In this document: piece after piece, positions 53,514-62,100 of the stretch
How positions within the stretch are numbered: the first letter of the stretch is position 1
Layout of the letters: the number at the start of each line of letters is the position of its first letter
Origin: Porcincola sp945869225
GTDB taxonomy: Bacteria > Bacillota > Clostridia > Lachnospirales > Lachnospiraceae
Direction of reading: 5' to 3'
Length of the DNA: 64,000 bases
Assembly: GCF_052118625.1 (NCBI RefSeq)
Contig: NZ_JBQKGW010000006.1
Coordinates: 105,811-169,810, forward strand
The notes under the pieces: model-generated
What the model was told of the DNA's origin: nothing
Databases searched by the model: none
Seen by the model: only the letters and a program-made list of their open reading frames with translations
Translations under genes and position numbers: made by a program

Positions 53514-53659
53514 GGTGAAGGTGGAGATGAATGCTGCCGGCTTCGGATCCGCATGAGGGAAGGGAATGCGGAATGCATCGCAGAACGACAGGTTCCGGCG
53601 TGTGTATATCTGCATCGGACACACATTTTGAACTGTTTCCGTCAGGGAGAGTGAAATCC

Positions 53660-53688
53660 TTGACGGAAATTTTATTTTCATGTACATT
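53660..53688 (+). promoter_or_regulatory. Candidate promoter of the metK transcript
   Basis: TTGACG, a 17-base spacer and TACATT, about 37 bases before the SAM-I riboswitch. Transcription would start near 53695, so the whole aptamer is included. Confidence 0.65.
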
Positions 53689-53724
53689 CTGTGTCGTATC
53701 AACAACCATACAGATTTTGCTTTT

Positions 53725-53821
53725 CTCTTATTCAGAGGTGGCGGAGGTACATAGGACCTGTGAAACCACGGCAACCCCCCGCGGGGAAGGTGCCAACCTG
53801 AGCGAGGAAACTCGAACAATA
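53725..53821 (+). ncRNA. SAM-I (S-box) riboswitch
   Basis: The 5' P1 strand CTTATT (53725) pairs with AATAAG (53816). Between them are the conserved SAM-I elements: CAGAGGTGGCGGAGG, GAAACCACGGCAACC and GGTGCCAACCTGAGC, with the hairpin GCGAGGAAACTCG as the last helix. It senses S-adenosylmethionine and shuts off metK downstream when SAM is abundant. An intrinsic terminator follows 21 bases later. Confidence 0.96.
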
Positions 53822-53841
53822 AGGGGATTTGACATGTACTC

Positions 53842-53864
53842 AGATCCGCCTATGGCGGATTTTT
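53842..53864 (+). terminator. SAM-regulated terminator in the metK leader
   Basis: ATCCGCC pairs with GGCGGAT around TAT and is followed by TTTTT. This is the expression platform of the SAM-I riboswitch. It lies 194 bases upstream of the metK ATG, and the intervening sequence holds no recognised gene. Confidence 0.88.
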
Positions 53865-54057
53865 TACTGTGTATGTTCGGCTGCAATGAACCTGGACGTG
53901 GTGAGACCGCTCACTCATTGTTCAGGCAGGCTGCGGATCGCCGCAGCGCGCGAACAGAAGCAGGAGGTGCTTCCGGCTATGTCCGGACAGCCTTAGGGAG
54001 AGTAAGGAAAAGCAAAGCATTCAGCAGATCGAGTGGTCGATCAGAAAGAGAGTCAAG

Positions 54058-55245
54058 ATGGAAAAGCACCTTTTTACTTCCGAGTCCGTCACTGAGGGAC
54101 ATCCGGATAAGATGTGCGACCAGATTTCGGACGCGATTCTGGACGCACTGATGGAACAGGACCCGATGAGCCGTGTTGCCTGCGAGACCGCCTGCACGAC
54201 AGGTGTTGTGTTTGTCATGGGTGAAATCACGACGAAGGCTTATGTCGATATCCAGAAGATTGTCCGTGATACCGTTCGTGAGATCGGTTACACAAGAGGC
54301 AAGTATGGATTTGACGCAGACACCTGCGCTGTCATCACTGCGATTGATGAGCAGTCTCCGGACATCGCGATGGGCGTCAACAAGTCTCTGGAAGTCAAAG
54401 AGAACAAGATGACCGATGATGAGCTGGAGCAGATCGGTGCCGGCGACCAGGGGATGATGTTCGGGTATGCCTGCAATGAGACACCGGAGTACATGCCGTT
54501 CGCAATTTCCACCGCGCACAAGCTTTGCCGCCAGCTGACGAAGGTCCGCAAGGATGGAACCCTGAAGTATCTTCGTCCGGATGGAAAGAGCCAGGTTACG
54601 GTCGAGTACGACGATGACAAGATTGCGAGAATCGACGCAGTTGTCATTTCCACACAGCATGATCCGGATGTCACGCAGGAGCAGATTCACAAGGATGTGC
54701 GCAAGTACGTCATCGACCCGATTCTTCCGCAGAATCTTGTGGATGAGAACACCAAGTACTTCATCAATCCGACCGGCCGCTTCGTTGTCGGCGGACCGCA
54801 CGGGGATTCCGGTCTGACCGGCCGCAAGATCATCGTCGACACCTATGGTGGAGCTGCAAGACACGGCGGCGGAGCATTCTCCGGGAAGGACTGCACGAAG
54901 GTTGACCGTTCTGCAGCATATGCGGCGCGCTATGTTGCGAAGAACATCGTGGCCGCAGGCCTTGCAGACAAGTGTGAGATTCAGCTGTCCTATGCAATCG
55001 GTGTCGCACAGCCGACCTCCGTCATGGTGGATACCTTCGGAACCGGCAAACTTGCAGATGACAAGCTGACCGATATCGTGCGCGAGAATTTTGATCTTCG
55101 TCCGGCAGGAATCATCAAGATGCTGGATCTGCGCAGACCGATCTACAAGCAGACCGCTGCGTACGGACACTTTGGCCGCGATGATCTGGATCTTCCGTGG
55201 GAGAAGCTCGACAAGGTCGATGATCTGAAAAAGTATCTCGGCTGA
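54058..55245 (+). CDS. metK: S-adenosylmethionine synthetase
   Basis: A 395-residue enzyme that makes SAM from methionine and ATP. The N-terminal FTSESVTEGHPDKMCDQISD, the ATP-site GAGDQGMMFGYACNET and the phosphate-binding GGGAFSGKDCTKVDRS are canonical. AGAGAG precedes the ATG. It is controlled by the SAM-I riboswitch in its leader and ends in an intrinsic terminator, so it is monocistronic. Confidence 0.98.
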   Translation: MEKHLFTSESVTEGHPDKMCDQISDAILDALMEQDPMSRVACETACTTGVVFVMGEITTKAYVDIQKIVRDTVREIGYTRGKYGFDADTCAVITAIDEQSPDIAMGVNKSLEVKENKMTDDELEQIGAGDQGMMFGYACNETPEYMPFAISTAHKLCRQLTKVRKDGTLKYLRPDGKSQVTVEYDDDKIARIDAVVISTQHDPDVTQEQIHKDVRKYVIDPILPQNLVDENTKYFINPTGRFVVGGPHGDSGLTGRKIIVDTYGGAARHGGGAFSGKDCTKVDRSAAYAARYVAKNIVAAGLADKCEIQLSYAIGVAQPTSVMVDTFGTGKLADDKLTDIVRENFDLRPAGIIKMLDLRRPIYKQTAAYGHFGRDDLDLPWEKLDKVDDLKKYLG

Positions 55246-55262
55246 TTGAACTGTACAATTCA

Positions 55263-55290
55263 GGGGTCGGACAGTGTCCGGCCCCTTTCA
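55263..55290 (+). terminator. Intrinsic terminator after metK
   Basis: GGGGTCGGAC pairs with GTCCGGCCCC around a 3-base loop and is followed by TTTCATTTT, 17 bases past the stop codon. Confidence 0.9.
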
Positions 55291-55337
55291 TTTTACGGAT
55301 AGACAGTCAGACGGCAGGCAAATACAAGCAGGTATCT

Positions 55338-56135
55338 ATGGAAATATTGTATGAGGACGATGACATCATTGTCGTGAACAAAGAATCCGGTCTTCCGGTT
55401 CAGGCGGGGACAGCTTCCCGGAAGGATCTCATTTCGATTCTGAAAAACCATCTTTGCGCCGAAAAAGGACAGGCTGCGCCGGGTGCGGAGGAACCCTATC
55501 TTGGAATCGTCCACAGGCTTGACCAGCCCGTCGAGGGACTTGTCGTTTTCGCGAAGACACCTCAGGCGGCCAGTGAACTGAGCCGTCAGGTTCAGGCAAA
55601 GGCGAATGCAAATAAGACACAGACGGGGGAGGGCGCATATACGGATATGCGCAAGGTCTACCAGGCTGTCGTGCTGCTGAAGGACCGCGCTTCCTGTGAC
55701 AAGGTGAAGCGTTCGGAGCACTCTGTGACGGTTCTTCAGAATTATCTGAAAAGAAACTTTGCCAGAAATACCACAGAGATCGTGCCGAATCCGTCAAAGG
55801 ATGCGAAATGGTCGGAGCTGACCTTCCGCACACTGAAGATCTGGCCGTCAGATACGGCATGGGAAGGACGGGCACTCCTTGAAATTCATCTCCATACCGG
55901 GCGGCATCACCAGATCCGGGTTCAGCTTGCGGGGGCTGGTCTTCCGATCGACGGGGATCGGAAGTACGGACCGGCCGGGTTGTATTATGACTACAATTTG
56001 AAGCTGTGTGCGGCGAGCCTGCAGTTCAGGCATCCGACGACGCACCAGAAAATGAAATTTTCCATCACGCCATCCTTTCTGAAGGAGGACGAACATTCAA
56101 CCGGTTGCGCACAATCAATAAAAATGGTAAGATAA
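55338..56135 (+). CDS. RluA family RNA pseudouridine synthase
   Basis: A 265-residue pseudouridine synthase. The catalytic Asp is in IVHRLDQPVEGLVVFAK (motif HRLDxxxxG). A second motif, HTGRHHQIRVQLAGAGLPI, and the final DGDRKYG segment fit the RluA group without an N-terminal S4 domain. The target, rRNA or tRNA, cannot be read from the sequence. AGG lies six bases before the ATG. It lies between metK and a TetR gene, 32 bases before the latter. Confidence 0.9.
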   Translation: MEILYEDDDIIVVNKESGLPVQAGTASRKDLISILKNHLCAEKGQAAPGAEEPYLGIVHRLDQPVEGLVVFAKTPQAASELSRQVQAKANANKTQTGEGAYTDMRKVYQAVVLLKDRASCDKVKRSEHSVTVLQNYLKRNFARNTTEIVPNPSKDAKWSELTFRTLKIWPSDTAWEGRALLEIHLHTGRHHQIRVQLAGAGLPIDGDRKYGPAGLYYDYNLKLCAASLQFRHPTTHQKMKFSITPSFLKEDEHSTGCAQSIKMVR

Positions 56136-56167
56136 AGCGGTTCCAGAGAGATTCCTGAGGTTGTTCA

Positions 56168-56728
56168 ATGCAGCAGAAAAGAGAAGTGAAAACGCTTCTC
56201 GCCGAGAGCTTCAAGGAACTTGCGCTTGAGAAGCCGGTTGAGAAGATTACCATTAAGGAGATCACAGACCGCGCCGGCGTGATCCGCGTCACATTTTATA
56301 ATCATTTTCAGGATAAGTATGAGCTCCTTGAGTGGATCTGCAGGGAGGAGGTCCTTGCGCCTGTCCGTATCCTGCTTGGAAACAATATGCAGCGGGAGGC
56401 TGTCACCTTCATCTTCACGGCAATTCTGAAGAATAAGGAATTTTACAGCCATGTGGCAAGGACGAAGGGACAGAATTCCTTCGAGAGCATTGTTCAGAAC
56501 CTGGTTTCAGAGACGATCAATGGTTATTTTCTGAGCAACCATGTCGGCAAGTCGAGAAAGTATTCCTGGCTGACGCCAAAGTGGATCGCCGACTATTACG
56601 CGCAGAGTCTGACATTTGTCCTGATGGGATGGATTGAGCGTGGGATGACAATCCCGCCGGAGGATATGGTGGACATGTACTCCTTCATTGCGAGCCACTC
56701 CATGATGGATCTTCCGCAGGATATCTGA
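56168..56728 (+). CDS. TetR family transcriptional regulator
   Basis: A 186-residue TetR regulator. The helix-turn-helix is at residues 8-55 (KITIKEITDRAGVIRVTFYN), and the all-helical C-terminal part ends near LMGWIERGMTIPPEDM, a pattern shared with TetR_C_33/DhaS-like members. GAGG precedes the ATG. It precedes the MMPL transporter gene by 250 bases on the same strand, and is the likely regulator of that transporter (inference). Confidence 0.87.
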   Translation: MQQKREVKTLLAESFKELALEKPVEKITIKEITDRAGVIRVTFYNHFQDKYELLEWICREEVLAPVRILLGNNMQREAVTFIFTAILKNKEFYSHVARTKGQNSFESIVQNLVSETINGYFLSNHVGKSRKYSWLTPKWIADYYAQSLTFVLMGWIERGMTIPPEDMVDMYSFIASHSMMDLPQDI

Positions 56729-56837
56729 GATACATCGTATATCCTGTATGCGGAGGCGTGCTGTACAGCGAATCATCTCGAATGCAGCACACAGCAGACG
56801 TTAGCTTTACATGCATTTGCAAACTGATAAGGTAGAA

Positions 56838-56866
56838 ACGACACTTTTGTAGAAGTGTCGTTTTTT
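56838..56866 (+). terminator. Intrinsic terminator after the TetR gene
   Basis: ACGACACTT pairs with AAGTGTCGT around a 6-base loop, followed by TTTTT. It separates the regulator from the transporter gene. The next 110 bases are AT-rich and must hold the transporter promoter, which I could not define. Confidence 0.88.
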
Positions 56867-56978
56867 ATTTACACTTGTAATGTTTTGGATATTTCACCTG
56901 TAAGGCTGGCTGACTATGCTGTAACTCGATAGAAACAAGCCGGTTGTAGAAGATACCTGCCAGTACAGAGGAGTGTGA

Positions 56979-59132
56979 ATGAAGGGTATGAAGAAAAAGA
57001 ACAAATTCGGTTGGGCGGTCGTGCAGTCGCGATTCGTGATTCTGATTGCCGCCTTTATCCTGCTGATCCCTTCGGTGATCGGTTACCTGGGCACAAAGAC
57101 GAACTATGATATGCTCAGCTACCTGCCGGACAGCTTTGAGACCATGAAGGGGCAGTCCATCATGGAGGATGAGTTCGGGACAGGTGGTTTTTCGTTCATC
57201 ATGGTACAGGACATGCCATTCAAGGATGTCGCTGCGATGAAGAAAAAGATGGAGAAGGTCGACCATGTCAAGAAGGTTCTCTGGTATGATGACTTTGCGG
57301 ACATCTCCATCCCGGTCGAGGTTCTTCCGGATAAAATCAGGGATGCGTTCTACCAGGAAGACAAGAATGAGACGCTTCTGATGGTCGTCCTGAAAACGGG
57401 AACCTCATCAGATGAGTCAGGTGACGCGATTGAAGCGCTTCGGAAGATTGCGAAGAAGCAGTGCTTTATCAGCGGTATGACAGCGGGCCTGATCGATACA
57501 AAGGCACTGGCAGATAAGGAAGCACCGGTTTACGTGATTCTCGCCGTCATTTTGTGTCTGATCGTCCTCCAGCTGACAATGGACTCCTTCCTGGCACCGC
57601 TGCTTTTCCTGGTATCCATCGGAATGGCAGTCCTCTACAACATGGGAACCAACTGGATCTTCGGAAAGATCTCCTATGTCACAAAGGCACTGGCTGCAGT
57701 CCTTCAGCTTGGTGTGACGCTGGATTACTCCATCTTCCTCTGGCATTCCTATATCGAACAGAGAGACCGCCATCCGGACGATCCGAAGCACGCGATGGCA
57801 ACCGCCATCAAGGCGACCTTGTCATCGGTCATCGGATCCTCCATCACGACGGTTGCAGGGTTCCTGGCGATGTGCTTCATGACATACCGTCTTGGCATCA
57901 ACCTCGGGCTTGTCATGGCGAAGGGTGTCCTGTTCGGTGTCGCGACAGTTGTCACGGTGCTTCCGGCCCTGATCCTGGTGCTGGACAAGCCTCTCCAGAA
58001 GACGCGGCACAAGGCGATTATACCGAATTTCAAGTGGATTCCGGACTGGGTGCAGAAGTATTATCCGATTCTTCTGGTTGTGTTTGGCCTCATCTGGCTC
58101 CCGGCAGCCTATGGGCAGAGCCATACGAACGTCTACTATGATCTGGCGAGGACACTCCCGAAGAGTCTTCCTTCTGTCCAGGCGAACACAAAGCTGGAAG
58201 ACGATTTTGACATGAGTACCACGGAAATGGTTCTCGCGCCGCAGTCTGTCAGCCGCAAGGACATGGAGCAGATGGAGAAGAAGATCCGGGATCTGGACGG
58301 CGTCACGGCTGTACTCGGAATCGACAACATTGTCGGCTCCCAGCTTCCCGAGGAAATGATTCCGACCGAGCTATGGGATACGTTCAACAGCAAGAACTGG
58401 CGGATGTTCATTATTATGTCGAACTACAAGCTCGCTTCCGATGAGGTGAACCAGCAGTGCGACCAGATTCAGAAGATCATCAAGGGCTATGACAAGAACT
58501 GCATGCTGGTCGGTGAGGCGCCCTGCACAAAGGATCTGATTGAGACAACGAACACAGACTTCACGGTTGTCAACTGGACATCCATTGCAATGGTTGCCGT
58601 GATCATCTTCTTCGTCCTGCAGTCTGTATCGCTTCCGGTGATCCTGGTCGCAGCCATTGAGTTCGCCATCTTCATCAACATGTCGATTCCGTTCTTCATG
58701 CACCAGACGCTGCCGTTCATCGCTTCGATTGTCATCGGCACCATTCAGCTGGGCTCGACGGTCGACTACGCGATCCTGATGACAACACGATATAAGTTTG
58801 AGCGTTCTACCGGAAAGAGCAGAAAGGAATCTGTCTATATCGCACACCGGACGAGCATCAACTCCATTCTCGTATCGGCGCTGAGTTTCTTCGGGGCGAC
58901 ATTCGGTGTCAGCCTGTACTCGAAGATTGACATGATCAGCTCGCTCTGCACGCTGCTGGCGCGCGGCGCTCTGATCTCGATGGTAACGGTTGTCTTCATC
59001 CTGCCGGCGCTTCTGTACGCGTGCGACGGACTGATCGTCCACACAAGCCTTGGATTTCTTCCAAAGAAAGGGAAGAAAGAAAAGGCAGCGGGTGCGGCAT
59101 CAGGAGAAGAGAAACCTGCGAAAGAAACCTGA
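56979..59132 (+). CDS. MMPL/RND superfamily transporter
   Basis: A 717-residue membrane protein with the RND layout: an N-terminal span, a large outer domain (residues about 35-180), then groups of membrane spans, repeated in the second half. The two half-repeats show LGVTLDYSIFLWHSY and LGSTVDYAILMTTRY, with the conserved Asp-Tyr of MMPL proteins, probably used in proton coupling. The C-terminus is short and basic. GAGGAG precedes the ATG. The gene is followed after 66 bases by a large secreted heptad-repeat protein, and preceded by a TetR gene. The substrate (lipid or drug) is unknown. Confidence 0.92.
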   Translation: MKGMKKKNKFGWAVVQSRFVILIAAFILLIPSVIGYLGTKTNYDMLSYLPDSFETMKGQSIMEDEFGTGGFSFIMVQDMPFKDVAAMKKKMEKVDHVKKVLWYDDFADISIPVEVLPDKIRDAFYQEDKNETLLMVVLKTGTSSDESGDAIEALRKIAKKQCFISGMTAGLIDTKALADKEAPVYVILAVILCLIVLQLTMDSFLAPLLFLVSIGMAVLYNMGTNWIFGKISYVTKALAAVLQLGVTLDYSIFLWHSYIEQRDRHPDDPKHAMATAIKATLSSVIGSSITTVAGFLAMCFMTYRLGINLGLVMAKGVLFGVATVVTVLPALILVLDKPLQKTRHKAIIPNFKWIPDWVQKYYPILLVVFGLIWLPAAYGQSHTNVYYDLARTLPKSLPSVQANTKLEDDFDMSTTEMVLAPQSVSRKDMEQMEKKIRDLDGVTAVLGIDNIVGSQLPEEMIPTELWDTFNSKNWRMFIIMSNYKLASDEVNQQCDQIQKIIKGYDKNCMLVGEAPCTKDLIETTNTDFTVVNWTSIAMVAVIIFFVLQSVSLPVILVAAIEFAIFINMSIPFFMHQTLPFIASIVIGTIQLGSTVDYAILMTTRYKFERSTGKSRKESVYIAHRTSINSILVSALSFFGATFGVSLYSKIDMISSLCTLLARGALISMVTVVFILPALLYACDGLIVHTSLGFLPKKGKKEKAAGAASGEEKPAKET

Positions 59133-59198
59133 CAGGCTGGATTTGTGGCGGCTTGAGTGATGATGACTTGATTTAACGTGAAGAGGGGATGAAACACT

Positions 59199-62100
59199 AT
59201 GAAGGGACTTTATAAGGGAACGTTCAGAAAACTTCTGGCTGCGATGACAGCCCTGGGGCTGACGCTGACAGGTGTCGTGTCCGCATCGGCTTCGGGCGGA
59301 TCGCAGAAGGCAAAGGGTGAGACGGAGATTCTGTCCGAGACAGAGGCTGAGGGCGGCAGTGAAACGGAGAGCGAGGGAACTTCATCCGGAAAGACAAAGG
59401 ATGACAGTGACGGAGCCGAGAAGGATGAGACGGTTTACATCTTCACAGATGCCAGCGGCAATCAGAAGTCTCTGCTTGTCAGCGACTGGTTGAAGAATCT
59501 CAAAAAGGATGACAGCCTGAAGGACTTCTCCGATCTGACCGGTATCGAGAACGTAAAAGGTGACGAGACCTTCACACAGAACGGACAGAACCTGACCTGG
59601 GCAGCGGGTGGCAATGATATCTATTACCAGGGCAATTCCGACAAGAAGGCTCCGGTTGGGGTAAAGATCACCTACACGCTCGATGGAAAGCAGATCGACC
59701 CGAAGAATCTGGCAGGAAAGAGCGGGCATCTGAAGATTCATTTTGAATATACGAACAATGAGACGAAGACGGAGACAGTGGACGGGAAGAAGATTACCGT
59801 CAAGGTTCCGTTCGGTGTGATGTCCGGCCTTCTTCTGACAGAAGGCAGCGCGTCCAATGTGACGGTCTCGAGCGGCAAGGTCATCCAGGAAGGCGACAGC
59901 ACAGCAGTCGTGGGACTTGCATTTCCGGGACTGAGGGAGAGCCTGGCACTCTCTGATGACAAAGATCTCGATATCGATGATTCCAAGATTCCGGAGTCCA
60001 TCGATGTGGAGGCGGATGTCACGGACTTCAGCATGGACATGAACATGACGATTGTCATGGACGATGTGCTCGACAGCGTGCTGGACGAGTTCGATGAGGG
60101 AAGCTCGTTTGACAAGGTTCAGGATCAGGTCTCAGACCTCAAGGATGCGTCGAAGAAGCTGGTGGACGGCACCTCTGACCTGTATGATGGAACAAATGAC
60201 CTGAAGGATGGCACCTCAGACCTGAAGGATGGCACCTCCAAGCTGAAGGATGGCGCCGGGGATCTGGAGGATGGAGCAGGCGATCTGAAGGATGGTCTGT
60301 CGGAGTACACGGACGGCGTCTCCCAGGTCTATGACGGAACAAAGAAGCTGAAGAGCGGAACCTCCCAGCTGAAGAGCGGGGCGTCCAGCCTGGCAGACGG
60401 AACCGGAGAGCTTCAGGATGGAGCTGTCAGTCTGAGAAATGGAGCAAAGCAGCTGAAGGATGGCGCGAAGGCGCTGTCTTCAGGCGCTTCCAGCGCAAAC
60501 AGCGGTGCCGCGAGGCTGGAGAGCGGCGCACAGGCGCTCAGTACCGGCGCAAAGCAGGCAGACAGCGGCGCAGCCGCTCTGAAGAGCGGGGCGGCGCAGC
60601 TTTCTGATGGAGCAGACCAGCTCAAGGACGGAACCAAGAAGCTTTCAGCCGGCGCGGCAGACCTCAAGAGCGGAACCGATAAGGCAGCAGCCGGAGCGGC
60701 ACAGCTGGCGGCGGGATTGGAGAAGGGCGTAGCAGGTGCGAAGGAGCTGAATAAGGCTGTAACTAATGTAGACCTAAAGCAGGAAACATCCCAACTGAAG
60801 TGGATCATCGATAAGCTAGAGAGTGTGGACAATCAGAAAGCGCAGGACCTTGTCAAACAATTATCGCAGCTGACAGGTGTGTTGGAAAAGAATCCTGAAC
60901 TCATTTCTGCAAAAAGCTTACAAGACTATTGTATAAAATCTGGGATTACCGAGGATCAACTACAGCAGTTCATGGTTGCCGGTATAGCGAATAATGTCGC
61001 AAAAAAGAGTGCGAAGGGTGATCCAGCACTGGAAAGCCAGATTACAGCACAGATCTTGCAGACGCTTCAGCAGTCTGGTACTTCAGGAGCAGGTGTACCA
61101 ACAAAATCTGATCAGAATGTAAACAGGAATGATAATGTTACTCCGGGTGGTAAAAACAACAGTCACACAACGACATCATCTAATAGAGATAGTGGAGAAA
61201 CCAGCAAGCTGTCAGGCAACACAGAAGATACAGTTTCTGAGGAAACGAAAGACAATGCTGTATCAGAATCAACGGTAAATACAGCATTGAGTGCTCCGAA
61301 TGCAGATAACGTACCTGAAGAGCAGAAGAGTGAGCTGCAATCCGGTGCTGCCGAGGAAAGTGTTCCTGCTGTATCTGATCAAAACGTTACAGCAGAAAAA
61401 ACGGACGGTACGTTATCCTCATCTGCGTCTGATGAAGATACAACAGAACAGAAAGTCAAGATTGACGACAGTGCGGCATCTGAGGCTGCACAAAATGCAG
61501 ACAGCGCAGCAGAGCAGTCTTCAGATCAGGCTAAGGGAGCAGACAGTGCAGCCGAGAGTGCAAAGTCAGCGACAGATTCAGCAGAGGCAGCAGCAACCGC
61601 TGCTTCGAATGCCTATACAGAGGCAGAATCTGCTTATTCACCGATGGTATCAAAGCTTGTATCAGCGATGAATATCCCGGTCCTGAGCGGACACATTGCG
61701 GACGTGAATGGTGCAGTCGGAACCGCTCGGTCTGTAGCGGGGAGCTATGAGTCTGCTCAGAATAGTTATAAAACAGCAGCATCGGATTATGATACGGCAA
61801 TCCAGTCCTATCAGGCAGCAATTGCATCCTATCAGGATACGATCAAGCAGTATCAGGAGGCCGTAATGGCGTATCAGGAGCTTCTGAAAGCTTCTGGAAC
61901 GTCGAGTTCACAGGCGGATGAAAATGCACATAAACAGGCACAGGATGCAGCATCTGAAGATGTAAAGGTAGAAGAATCCACGCAGGGTGTTGTCGAAAAG
62001 CAGGCTGAATCTGTGCAGACAGTTGCATCTGAACAGAAACAGGAAGAGAGTGATTCGACACAAGAGACGGGGCAGCCGACGAATACGTCTGATGAGAATG

